Assembly (NCBI GenBank): GCA_035513215.1
Contig: DATKCK010000061.1
Coordinates: 23,154-87,153, forward strand
Length of the DNA stretch: 64,000 nt
Reading direction: 5' to 3'
Source of the DNA: DATCZB01 sp035513215
Lineage (GTDB): Bacteria; Pseudomonadota; Gammaproteobacteria; Steroidobacterales; Rariloculaceae
The translations under genes were made by a program, and so were the position numbers. Below, piece by piece: positions 31,978-39,935 of the stretch; the stretch's first letter is position 1, and every line of letters begins with the position of its first letter. Below the pieces are notes generated by a model. It was not told where the DNA came from. It did no database searches and saw nothing but the letters and a program-made list of their open reading frames with translations.

Positions 31978-33273
31978 TTAAGCGGATTCTGTGTGCCGGA
32001 TCGGAGTGACGTTGCTCTCGGGATCGCGCAGCTGGTCCAGGTAGTCAGCCCATGCGGACATCATCTTGCGGCGCTGAGGTAGCAGGTTGCTCCGGTTGTA
32101 GATGCCAGCAACGCCCCCCCGGACGTGCGCTAGCTGGGCCTCGATTACTTCGGGTGCGTGCCCGAGTTCGTGCAGCAACGTCGATGCCGTCGTGCGGAAC
32201 CCGTGGGACACGTGCAGGTCGCCCCCGATCCCCATGCTACGCAATGCGACGTTCATTGTGTTTTCTGAAATCGCTCGGCCGGATTTCAAGCCAGGGAACA
32301 CGAAACTATCCGGCCCATCGTTCGTGGTCTTCGCAAGCTCGCGCAGGATCGCAACCGCTTGCGCCGACAACGGGACAATGTGATCGCCGGCTCGCATCTT
32401 CATGCGCTCGGCCGGGACGACCCACTGCGGCTTATCCCCGTCTAGAGTGAATTCGGCCCATCGTGCCTGCCTCAATTCGCCGGGCCTCACGAACACCAGC
32501 GCCATGAGTTGCAGGGCAGCCCGGATGACTGCCCCCGTCCCCGTCTTGGACCGCGATGCCAACCCTCGATATTCATCGATCAACCGCAACAGGGCACCGA
32601 CGCCTGCGGGATCGACGATCGCCGCGTGGCTTGTGGTCTCGACTGGCTTGAGTGCGCCCCTCAGGTCCCGGGTCGGGTCGGACGTAACCGTGCCGCAGGA
32701 AAACGCGAACCGGAAAACACGGCTCATTAGGCCCAGCACCCTATGGGCGGTTTCGTGCCTGCCCCGGGCCTCGATCTTGCGGATCACGGCCAGGATTTCC
32801 GGCGCCTTAATTTCCGCTATCGGCTTCCCGGCTAGGGTCGTCCCGAGCACGTGGGCGTCGAGCCGGCCCCTATCGCGTTCGACTGTCGCAGCCGACGGAC
32901 TCCCCCGCCCGCCTGGACAACCTAACGCCAGCCATTCCTTGGTCACGGCCTCGAACGTCTCGGCGGCCTGCTGGGCCTCGGCCTGTTCGGCGGACTTCCC
33001 GTGCTCGGCGGGGTCCTTGCCAGCATCCAACAGCTCGCGGGCCTCGGCTGCCTTAGCCCGGGCCTGTTTGATTGACTCGGCCTGCAAGACGGCGAGCTTG
33101 GGGTATGCGCCGAGACTCAGGAGTCGTTCCTTGCCGCCGAACCGGTATTTCAGCCTAAAGAGTTTTGAGCCCGTCGGCATGACCGCGACGTGCAGGCCCG
33201 TGCCGTTGCCGTCGAAAATCTTGAAGACCTTTTTGCGGGGTTTATAGCCGTTGATTTCAGACTTGGTCAGCAC
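31978..33273 (-). CDS. int: Tyrosine recombinase/integrase, DUF4102 (P4-type)
   Basis: A 431-residue integrase. Residues 1-95 form the DUF4102 arm-binding domain (KYRFGGKERLLSLGAYPKLAV), 105-205 the core-binding helices, and 215-400 the catalytic domain. Visible active-site residues are Arg263 (VRPGELR), the lysine region at 288-293 (AERMKM), His357 and Arg360 (HGFR), His383 (LAHV) and Tyr392 (AGIYNRS), so it should be functional. GTG 33273 has GAGGAG 8 nt upstream. It lies 180 bp from tRNA-Leu and is transcribed away from it, typical of islands integrating into tRNA 3' ends. Confidence 0.95.
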   Translation of the reverse strand: MLTKSEINGYKPRKKVFKIFDGNGTGLHVAVMPTGSKLFRLKYRFGGKERLLSLGAYPKLAVLQAESIKQARAKAAEARELLDAGKDPAEHGKSAEQAEAQQAAETFEAVTKEWLALGCPGGRGSPSAATVERDRGRLDAHVLGTTLAGKPIAEIKAPEILAVIRKIEARGRHETAHRVLGLMSRVFRFAFSCGTVTSDPTRDLRGALKPVETTSHAAIVDPAGVGALLRLIDEYRGLASRSKTGTGAVIRAALQLMALVFVRPGELRQARWAEFTLDGDKPQWVVPAERMKMRAGDHIVPLSAQAVAILRELAKTTNDGPDSFVFPGLKSGRAISENTMNVALRSMGIGGDLHVSHGFRTTASTLLHELGHAPEVIEAQLAHVRGGVAGIYNRSNLLPQRRKMMSAWADYLDQLRDPESNVTPIRHTESA

Positions 33274-33287
33274 GTTCCGCTCCTCAG

Positions 33288-33407
33288 TGATACCCCCAGC
33301 GCGGGGGTTTCGATACCCCCAAGAATACCCCCCGATACCCCCGAAAGCGAGATTTTAGGCGTATTTGGGGGCGAGCACGTGGCCCCGGATATTTGACAAA
33401 CGATGTG
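33288..33407. promoter_or_regulatory. Right arm-type integrase sites and shared end motif
   Basis: Four ATACCCCC-core copies lie at 33288-33297, 33311-33320, 33324-33332 and 33333-33342 between the integrase start and tRNA-Leu. TTGACAAACGATGTG at 33393-33407 matches the left-end motif. The integrase promoter must also lie here, so integrase binding could repress its own gene. Confidence 0.65.
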
Positions 33408-33452
33408 AGATCAAGGGGTTACGGCTAGTGGTGGCGCGGCCTAGAAATTCGA

Positions 33453-33469
33453 TGGTGCCCAGGGCCGGA
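33453..33469. repeat. Right att repeat (within tRNA-Leu 3' end)
   Basis: TGGTGCCCAGGGCCGGA, identical to 23486-23502. It covers the encoded CCA, the acceptor strand and part of the T-arm of tRNA-Leu, so integration restores a complete tRNA. Confidence 0.92.
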
Positions 33470-33541
33470 TTCGAACCGGCACGGAGATTGCTCTCCAGCG
33501 GATTTTAAGTCCGCTGCGTCTACCTGTTCCGCCACCCGGGC
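33453..33541 (-). tRNA. tRNA-Leu(UAA)
   Basis: The minus strand folds as a class II tRNA with a long variable arm. The acceptor GCCCGGG pairs with CCTGGGC (one G-U). The anticodon loop contains TAA in CTTAAAA, the T-loop is GGTTCGAATCC, and CCA is encoded. It serves as the integration site of the island. Confidence 0.95.
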
Positions 33542-33619
33542 ACAGAGACGACCTTTCGGATCATAGCGTGTCGACCGTCCGGGAACCCAGACGGAACTCC
33601 CGTTCGCTCGCGGCGCCAT

Positions 33620-34756
33620 TCAGAGCCTGACCCATCGTCCGTTGCGCTTCGAGGAGGCGATGCAGGCTTCGACGAAGGCGACGCCGCGCACGCCGTCGGC
33701 CACGGTCGGATAAAGGACTTCGGTACCGGGATTGCGGCCGCTGCGCGCAGCGACGATCGCGTCGGCCGCTTCCTTATAGATGTTGGCGAAGCCTTCGAGA
33801 TAGCCTTCCGGATGCCCCGCCGGCGTGCGCGTCACCCGGCCCGCCGCTTTGCCTGCGCCCGCGCCGCCGCGCGTGATGCGCCGCGGCGCCTGGCCGAGCG
33901 GGCTGAATCTCAGATAGTTCGGATCCTCCTGCGCCCACTCGAGCCCGCCGCGCGTGCCGTAGATCCGAAGTTTCAGCCCGTTCTCGTGGCCCGGCGCGAC
34001 CTGGCTGCACCAGAGCGTGCCCTTCGCGCCGCCTCCAAAGCGCAACATCACGTGCGCGTTGTCGTCGAGCCGGCGCCCTTCGACGAAGGTATGCACGTCG
34101 GCGGCGAGCTCGGCCACCTCGAGCCCCGAGACGAACTCGGCGAGGTTGTGCGCATGGGTGCCGATGTCGCCGGTCGCGCCGCCGGCGCCTGATTGCGCCG
34201 GATCCGTGCGCCAAGCGGCCTGCTTCTGTCCTGTCTGCTCGATCGGCTCGGCGAGCCAGTCCTGCACGTATTCGACCTGCACGAGGCGAATCTCGCCGAG
34301 CTCGCCGGCGCGGACCATCTCCCGGGCCTGGCGCACCATCGGATACCCGGTGTAGTTGTGCGTTAGCACGAAAAGCGCGTCGCTCCTCTCGACGAGAGCC
34401 GCTAGCTTCTTTGCGTCCTTCAGCGTCGCCGTCAACGGCTTGTCGCAAATGACGTGGATACCGCGCTTCAGGAACTCGCGCGCCACGGGGTAATGCATGT
34501 GGTTCGGCGTCACGATGGCGACCGCTTCGATTCCGGCCTTGAGCCTCGCCTCGCGCATCGCCATCTGTCGGTAATCGACGTAGGTTCGGCTCGGATCGAG
34601 CCCGAGCTCGGCACCCGATTCCAGGGAGCGTTCGGGTGTTGATGACAGCGCGCCTGCAACGAGCGCGTATCGATCGTCGAGTCTCGCTGCGATTCGGTGA
34701 ACGGCGCCGATGAACGCACCGGTGCCGCCGCCGACCATGCCGAGCCGGATCTTCAC
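33620..34756 (-). CDS. Gfo/Idh/MocA-family oxidoreductase
   Basis: A 378-residue protein with an N-terminal Rossmann dinucleotide-binding start (IRLGMVGGGTGAFIG), VAIVTPNHMHYPVA, and the conserved EKP-like motif written here as CDKPLT (about 108-113), whose lysine is catalytic. GATGDIGTHAHN contains the second conserved H/D segment. The family oxidises or reduces sugars and inositols with NAD(P). Its ATG overlaps the stop of the TIM-barrel gene (ATGA). It is last of an operon with a diheme cytochrome and quinoprotein, so oxidation of a sugar or polyol is likely. Confidence 0.9.
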   Translation of the reverse strand: MKIRLGMVGGGTGAFIGAVHRIAARLDDRYALVAGALSSTPERSLESGAELGLDPSRTYVDYRQMAMREARLKAGIEAVAIVTPNHMHYPVAREFLKRGIHVICDKPLTATLKDAKKLAALVERSDALFVLTHNYTGYPMVRQAREMVRAGELGEIRLVQVEYVQDWLAEPIEQTGQKQAAWRTDPAQSGAGGATGDIGTHAHNLAEFVSGLEVAELAADVHTFVEGRRLDDNAHVMLRFGGGAKGTLWCSQVAPGHENGLKLRIYGTRGGLEWAQEDPNYLRFSPLGQAPRRITRGGAGAGKAAGRVTRTPAGHPEGYLEGFANIYKEAADAIVAARSGRNPGTEVLYPTVADGVRGVAFVEACIASSKRNGRWVRL

Positions 34757-35805
34757 AGCCCCAGGATGCGCCGATTCCCCGCATCGTCCGTGACGGCGCC
34801 GGCGAAATCGTCGAAGGCCCTTTCGGTCACGCGAATGATGTGCTCGCGGACGAAGGCCGCGCCCTCACGCGCGCCGTCCTCGGCATGCTTGAGGCAGCAT
34901 TCCCATTCGACGACGGCCCAGCCGTCGAAATCGTACGACGCGAGCTTCGAGAAGATCGCGCCGAAGTCGACGTCACCGTCGCCCGTCGAGCGGAACCGCC
35001 CTGCCCTGTCGACCCAGCCCTGGTAGCCGCCGTAAACGCCCTGGCGGCCCGTCGGATTGAACTCGGCATCCTTGACGTGAAACATGCGGATGCGGTCGTG
35101 GTAGATATCGATGTGCTCGAGGTAATCGAGACACTGAAGGATGTAGTGCGACGGGTCGTAGAGCATGCAGGCACGCGCGTGCTTCCCGGTGCGCTCGTGG
35201 AACATCTCGTAGCTGATCCCGTCGTGCAGATCCTCGCCGGGATGAATCTCGTAGCAGACGTCGACGCCGCAGTCCTCGGCGTGATCGAGAATCGGCCGCC
35301 AGCGTTTGGCGAGCTCGTCGAACGCGGTCTCGACGAGCCCCGCCGGGCGCTGCGGCCAGGGATAGAGATAGGGCCAGGCCAGTGCGCCGGAGAACGTCGC
35401 CATCGCATTCAGGCCGAGCTTTCGCGATGCCGTCAGGCACTTCGTGACCTGATCCACGGCCCAGGCTTGACGCGCCTTCGGATTGCCACGCACCGCGGGC
35501 GCCGCGAAGCCGTCGAAGGGCTCGTCGTAAGCCGGATGCACGGCGACGAGCTGACCCTGAAGATGCGTCGAGAGCTCGGTGATCGCGATGCCGTTGCCTT
35601 CGGCGATGCCTTTGATCTCGTCGCAATAGCCTTGCGAGCCAGCCGCCTTTTCGAGATCGAAGAGCCGGCCGTCCCAGCTCGGAATCTGCACGCCGACGTA
35701 GCCGCAGTCGGCGGCCCACTTCGTGATCGCGTCCCAGTCGTTGAACGGCGCATCGTCGCCGGCGAATTGCGCGAGAAACAGCGCGGGCCCCTGTATCGTT
35801 TTCAT
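34753..35805 (-). CDS. Sugar phosphate isomerase/epimerase-like TIM-barrel protein
   Basis: A 350-residue cytosolic protein of the xylose isomerase-like AP_endonuc_2 family: CGYVGVQIPSWDGRLFD near the N-terminus, then Glu/Asp/His metal ligands in YEIHPGEDLHDG, YDPSHYILQ and MFHVKDAEFN, and WVVEWECC-like AVVEWE at the end. Relatives act on inositol or keto-sugars, often beside Gfo/Idh oxidoreductases, as here. The two form a standard pair for 3-keto-glycoside or inositol chemistry, but the exact substrate is unknown. Confidence 0.88.
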   Translation of the reverse strand: MKTIQGPALFLAQFAGDDAPFNDWDAITKWAADCGYVGVQIPSWDGRLFDLEKAAGSQGYCDEIKGIAEGNGIAITELSTHLQGQLVAVHPAYDEPFDGFAAPAVRGNPKARQAWAVDQVTKCLTASRKLGLNAMATFSGALAWPYLYPWPQRPAGLVETAFDELAKRWRPILDHAEDCGVDVCYEIHPGEDLHDGISYEMFHERTGKHARACMLYDPSHYILQCLDYLEHIDIYHDRIRMFHVKDAEFNPTGRQGVYGGYQGWVDRAGRFRSTGDGDVDFGAIFSKLASYDFDGWAVVEWECCLKHAEDGAREGAAFVREHIIRVTERAFDDFAGAVTDDAGNRRILGL

Positions 35806-35826
35806 TCCGATGTCTCCGTCGGACGA

Positions 35827-37404
35827 TTAGTCTGAAACCAGCTGTTGCGGCAGCGCGAACGCGTAGACGGCGTTGCCGGCACCGATGACGACGTACTGTC
35901 TGCCGTCGAGCTCGTAAGTGATTGGCGAGTTGCCGACGCGGCCGACGTTCGAGTGCCAGAGCGTCGCGCCATCGCTCGTCCGAAGCGCCATCGCGCTCGA
36001 AGCCGAGTCGCCGGTGAACGTGACGCCCGTTGCCGTCGTCAGCACGCCGGCAGCCCCGGCACCGCCGTGCAGATCCTTCTCCCAGCGGATCTCGCCGGTT
36101 CGATAATCGATCGCGCGCAGGAAGCCCCGGCTCAGCACGCCGGGACTCGCGCCGGCCCAGCCGTAATCCCCATGTTCGGGCTTGAAGAAATAGAGCCCGT
36201 ACGCATCGGCCGCGCTGACGATCAGAAGGCCCGTCTCGGGATCGAAGCTCGGCGAGCGGTAATTCGTGCCGCCGCCTTCGTCGGGCGAGACGAGCCGGCC
36301 GTCGCGGGACGGTTCCTTGTCGGGATCGGGGATCGGCCGGCCGTCGCTATCGATTCGCTCGGCCCAGTTGACCCGGGCGAACGGCCGTGTCAGCAGGTTC
36401 TCCCCGGTCGCGCGATCGAGCACGGTGTAATAGCCGTTGCGCGAAGCCTGCAGGAGCAGCTTGCGCGGCTCGCCGTCGAGCTCGGCGTCGACGAGCACCG
36501 GCACCTCGGCGGCATCCCAGTCGTGCGTGTCGTGCGGCATGATCTGGAAACCCCAGACGAGCTCGCCGGTGTCGGGATTAAGCGCCACGATGCTGCCCGT
36601 CCATTTGTTGTCGCCGGGCCGCACCTGGCCGTTCAGCACCGGCGTCGGATTCCCCGTGCCGATAAAGACCAGATCGAGCTCGGGGTCATAGGTGCCGGTC
36701 ATCCACATCTGGCCGCCCGTCGCGCCGCCGGAGATCGAGTCCGGCGTGCCGGGCGGCGGCGTGCTGTAGAACGTCCATTGCAGCTCACCCGTCCCGGTAT
36801 CGAAAGACTTCAGCACGCCCGGCAGGTTGTCGAAGTCGCCCGAGACGCCGACGATCAAGTGATCGCCGACGACGAGCGGCGCGTTCGTCGACCAGTAGCC
36901 GCGATCGGAATCGGCGATCTCGACCTCCCACTCGACGCTGCCGTCGATCGCGTTCAGCGACAGGAGATGCGCGTCGCGCGTCGTCAGATAGACCGAATTG
37001 CCGGCAATCGCGACGCCGCGATGGCCGATGCGAAAACCTGCGTTGTCGCGATACTGGTAGCGCCAGATCTGCCGGCCGCTGCGCGCATCGAGCGCCCAGA
37101 GATGGTCGACGGCCGTCACGTAGATGACGCCGTCGTGCACGATCGGTGTCGCCTTGATCGTCTGTGCCGGATTGCTGTTAAAGACCCAGGCGAGCGTCAG
37201 CATGTGCACGTTGCCGGGCGTGATATCGGTCAGCGTGCTGTGCCTGCGTCCCGAATAATCGCCGTGATAGGTCGGCCAGGAATCGGTCGGTGTCAGCGCG
37301 AAATCGGCGGGATCGACGCCGTCCTGCGCCCAGGCGCCGCTCGCGAGGCCGAGGGCGAGCAGCAGCAGAGAGACGCGCAGGAAAACCGGTTGTGGCTCGA
37401 TCAT
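35827..37404 (-). CDS. Periplasmic quinoprotein (PQQ-type beta-propeller dehydrogenase)
   Basis: A 525-residue protein with signal peptide (ending SGAWA) and propeller repeats such as LWALDARSGRQIWRY, LLSLNAIDGSVEWEV and VALNPDTGELVWGF. GVIYVTAVDHLWALD is typical of PQQ alcohol dehydrogenase-like proteins. I do not see the adjacent Cys-Cys pair of methanol and ethanol dehydrogenases, so the cofactor pocket differs. It has no fused cytochrome domain; the electron acceptor is probably the diheme cytochrome encoded 9 bp upstream. It is followed by the sugar isomerase gene. Confidence 0.87.
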   Translation of the reverse strand: MIEPQPVFLRVSLLLLALGLASGAWAQDGVDPADFALTPTDSWPTYHGDYSGRRHSTLTDITPGNVHMLTLAWVFNSNPAQTIKATPIVHDGVIYVTAVDHLWALDARSGRQIWRYQYRDNAGFRIGHRGVAIAGNSVYLTTRDAHLLSLNAIDGSVEWEVEIADSDRGYWSTNAPLVVGDHLIVGVSGDFDNLPGVLKSFDTGTGELQWTFYSTPPPGTPDSISGGATGGQMWMTGTYDPELDLVFIGTGNPTPVLNGQVRPGDNKWTGSIVALNPDTGELVWGFQIMPHDTHDWDAAEVPVLVDAELDGEPRKLLLQASRNGYYTVLDRATGENLLTRPFARVNWAERIDSDGRPIPDPDKEPSRDGRLVSPDEGGGTNYRSPSFDPETGLLIVSAADAYGLYFFKPEHGDYGWAGASPGVLSRGFLRAIDYRTGEIRWEKDLHGGAGAAGVLTTATGVTFTGDSASSAMALRTSDGATLWHSNVGRVGNSPITYELDGRQYVVIGAGNAVYAFALPQQLVSD

Positions 37405-37413
37405 CTTCCGCTC

Positions 37414-38268
37414 CTAACGCAGCGTGTGCAGGTAGGTCAGCACATCGTGCATGTCTTCGTCGGTGTATTGCCCTAGCAGGTCGAAATGCACTTGTAGCGG
37501 ATCGTCGATCTCGAACCTGACGTTACGAGTCGCAAACGAACGATAGCGGCCGTCGGGCTCGGTCAACGCGATCGTGAACTCGTCGCGATAGGCGAGCAGG
37601 CCCGCGAAACGCTCGCCGTCCGCGGTCGTTAGCGTGATGCGCGGCGTGCCGCGCAGCGATTGCCCCTGGCCCAGGCGCGGGTTCAGCATGCGGCGCATCA
37701 GGTCGAGGCCGTCGATCCGCGAGGCGATGCCGTCGAGATCGCCGTCGGCCGAATGGCATGTGGCGCAATGGGTCTCGAAATAGCGCCGCCCTGCCGCGAT
37801 GTCTCCGGACTGCACGTCGTCGGCCGTGACGGCGCGGCGTCCGCCTTCGAGCGACCCGGCGCGCATCTTCCGATCGTGAATGAAAGCAACGATGGCCTCG
37901 AGTTCGTCCTCCGGGATCGCCGGAAACGCCGGCATCGGCACGCCCGCATCGAGCCGGCCGGCGCGAATGACCGGAATGATCTCGTCGCCGCGAAAGTCGC
38001 GCGCAACGAGCGCCGAGCGCGTCAGATCGGGGCCTCCCGACCCGCCGGCGGCATCGAGGCCGTGGCAGAAGCCGCACTGCGCCGTGTAGGGCCGCTCGCC
38101 GGCCGCAACGAGTGCGGGGGCGTAGGACTGCTCTGTCTCGGTCTCGGGGATCGCGGCCGCCGCGGGGCTGTCGGTGCGCCGGGCGGGTGGTTGAGCCAGC
38201 GCCAGCACCGTCGCGGCGAGCGCCAGGGCCGCGGCGGCCACAGCCCGGATCGTCAATGGATTCCCCAC
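37414..38268 (-). CDS. Diheme cytochrome c
   Basis: A 284-residue exported protein with two heme-binding sites, CGFCH and CATCH, and candidate axial Met residues in VPMPAFP and LMRRML. A signal peptide ends near ALAQ. It probably takes electrons from the quinoprotein encoded immediately downstream and passes them to the respiratory chain. Hemes would be attached by the ccm system in this window. It starts at GTG 38268, only 20 bp from the tRNA-Cys 3' end, so it may share the tRNA promoter. Confidence 0.9.
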   Translation of the reverse strand: MGNPLTIRAVAAAALALAATVLALAQPPARRTDSPAAAAIPETETEQSYAPALVAAGERPYTAQCGFCHGLDAAGGSGGPDLTRSALVARDFRGDEIIPVIRAGRLDAGVPMPAFPAIPEDELEAIVAFIHDRKMRAGSLEGGRRAVTADDVQSGDIAAGRRYFETHCATCHSADGDLDGIASRIDGLDLMRRMLNPRLGQGQSLRGTPRITLTTADGERFAGLLAYRDEFTIALTEPDGRYRSFATRNVRFEIDDPLQVHFDLLGQYTDEDMHDVLTYLHTLR

Positions 38269-38288
38269 AGTCGTTCTTTATTCTCGAT

Positions 38289-38362
38289 TGGAGGCTAGGA
38301 CCGGAATCGAACCGGTGTACACGGCTTTGCAGGCCGCTGCATCACCACTCTGCCACCTAGCC
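38289..38362 (-). tRNA. tRNA-Cys(GCA)
   Basis: The minus strand gives acceptor GGCTAGG pairing with CCTAGCC, anticodon GCA in CCTGCAAAG, T-loop GGTTCGATTCC, discriminator T and an encoded CCA. It stands just upstream of the cytochrome c operon on the same strand. Confidence 0.95.
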
Positions 38363-38416
38363 ACAGAAGACGACGCCGCGCCTCAGCATCGCCCCGGGAA
38401 TTTACCACACGGGTCC

Positions 38417-39109
38417 TCAAGTCGTTGCGTAGCCCATGAGCTGGTAGCCGATCAGCATGAAGCCGGCGCACATGATGACGAGGTTTGTCGCGGTCGCGAA
38501 ACGGAAGAACTGCCCGCTCGCGCGCATCAGATTCAGGGCGAGCAGGATAAATCCGAGCGCGAGGAACTGGCCGAGCTCGACACCGACGTTGAACGAGATC
38601 ATGTTCGTCACGAGGCCGTCCTCGGAGATGTCGAGGTCCTGCAGCTTGGTCGCGAGACCGAAGCCGTGAAAGAGCCCGAAGACGAAGACGGCGATTCGCG
38701 TATCGGGATTGACGCCGAGGCGCTGGAAGCCGCCGAGGTTCTCGAAGGCTTTGTAGGCCACGGACAGGCCGATCACCGCGTCGACGAGGTAGGCGTTGAC
38801 GTGGAGGCCGCCCAGCACGCCGATCAGCAGCGTCGCGCTGTGGCCGACGGCGAAGAGCGTTACGTAGAGCGCCACGTCCTTGAGCCGATACAGGAAGAAC
38901 ATGACGCCGGCAAGGAACAGCAGGTGATCGTACCCGGTGACCATGTGCTTGGCGCCCAGATAGATGTAAGGTCCGATCAGCGGCCCGGCGTTCCTGAGCA
39001 TGAACGCCGCGTCGTCACCCGCGACGCCGTGGCCGTACGCCGCGGCGGCGAGCAGAATGCCGAGCGGGATTATCGCGGCGCCGAGCGCCCGTTTCGCACG
39101 TAATCTCAA
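38417..39109 (-). CDS. HupE/UreJ-family membrane protein
   Basis: A 230-residue protein with signal-like N-terminus and about seven membrane segments. HMVTGYDHLLFLAGV (about 55-69), FAVGHSATLL and FGLFHGFGLA are the conserved His-containing helices of the HupE/UreJ_2 family, some members of which carry nickel or cobalt. No hydrogenase or urease gene is nearby, so metal specificity is open. It lies upstream of tRNA-Cys. Confidence 0.85.
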   Translation of the reverse strand: MRLRAKRALGAAIIPLGILLAAAAYGHGVAGDDAAFMLRNAGPLIGPYIYLGAKHMVTGYDHLLFLAGVMFFLYRLKDVALYVTLFAVGHSATLLIGVLGGLHVNAYLVDAVIGLSVAYKAFENLGGFQRLGVNPDTRIAVFVFGLFHGFGLATKLQDLDISEDGLVTNMISFNVGVELGQFLALGFILLALNLMRASGQFFRFATATNLVIMCAGFMLIGYQLMGYATT

Positions 39110-39225
39110 GTCGCTATCGCTCCCCCGGCCGGGCGTGAGACCCTTCGCGCGGCATTGTAGCCCATCGCCATCTTGACGTTCCGGGGCTCAGACGATAGCT
39201 TGAGCGCCCCAGGGAGATAATCAGA

Positions 39226-39903
39226 ATGAGAATGGACCGCATAAAGCTGGGGATCGCGCTGATCGCTATTGGACCCGCGGCAGCGCTGGCACAGAACGAA
39301 GCTGCCGTCACGGAGTATGAGACGCTGCTCCGGGAGGCGCGCGGCCTCGAGGCGAGAAACGCCCTGGTCCGGCGGCAGATCGAGATGCAGGCGCAGAATC
39401 TCGCCGAGTTGCAGGCTTCGATCCAGGCGGTCCCCAGTCTCGAGAATCTGCTCCCGCCGCTGCTGATCAACATGGTCGACGGTCTCGATCAGTTCGTCGA
39501 TCTCGATCTGCCCTTCCTCGAGGAAGAGCGGGATGAGCGGATCGCGAACCTCTACAACGTCATTGAGAGCGAGATCTCGGACGCGCAAAAGCTCAGGCGC
39601 GTCCTCGAGGCGTGGGCGATCGAGGTCGAGTACGGTGCCGCGTTCCATACCGAGCAGCGTTTGGTCTCGATGCCCGACGGCACCGAGCGCAACGCCGACA
39701 TCGTCATCCTCGGCCGGATCGGGCTCATGTTCCAGACCGCCGACGACGACGCGATCACCGGGGCCTGGGACCATGCAAACGGGCAATGGGTCCTTCTCGG
39801 CAGCGAGCACAGGAACCCGGTTCGGACTGCCATCCGCATGGCCCGCAATCAGGTCGCGCCCAATCTGACGTTGCTGCCGGTGCCGGCACCGACGACAGAG
39901 TAA
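39226..39903 (+). CDS. DUF3450-family periplasmic protein
   Basis: A 225-residue exported protein (signal ends ALAQ). A long coiled coil (about 25-70, YETLLREARGLEARNALVRRQIEMQ) is followed by LLPPLLINMVDGLDQFVDLDLPFLEEERDERI, the hallmark of DUF3450. These proteins normally stand first in operons with ExbB/ExbD/TonB and TPR genes. Here none follows, so this is an orphan copy that may serve a TonB system elsewhere, perhaps the one energising the 19-22 kb receptor. Confidence 0.86.
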   Translation: MRMDRIKLGIALIAIGPAAALAQNEAAVTEYETLLREARGLEARNALVRRQIEMQAQNLAELQASIQAVPSLENLLPPLLINMVDGLDQFVDLDLPFLEEERDERIANLYNVIESEISDAQKLRRVLEAWAIEVEYGAAFHTEQRLVSMPDGTERNADIVILGRIGLMFQTADDDAITGAWDHANGQWVLLGSEHRNPVRTAIRMARNQVAPNLTLLPVPAPTTE

Positions 39904-39935
39904 GCGCCGGCCCGCTTCTCCTCAGTCTCGAAGGA

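Larger units (their letters stand above)
23486..33469. mobile_element. Integrated phage-satellite-like genomic island in tRNA-Leu(UAA)
   Basis: A 17-bp direct repeat, TGGTGCCCAGGGCCGGA, occurs at 23486-23502 and 33453-33469. The right copy is the 3' end of an intact tRNA-Leu, including CCA. A complete tyrosine integrase lies just inside that end, and ATACCCCC-type repeats lie near both ends, as expected for integrase arm sites. The inside encodes a terminase, an XkdF-like protease and small packaging-region genes on the plus strand, a PD-(D/E)XK nuclease, exported small proteins and long non-coding stretches. No portal, capsid, tail, lysis or replication gene is recognised. Coding style is patchier than the flanking chromosome. 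Confidence 0.9.

Noticed and set aside
23548..33342. Repeated ATACCCCC considered as CRISPR or replication iterons
   Set aside because: Copies are short, at both ends of an integrase-bearing element and without spacers of constant length, which fits integrase arm sites better.
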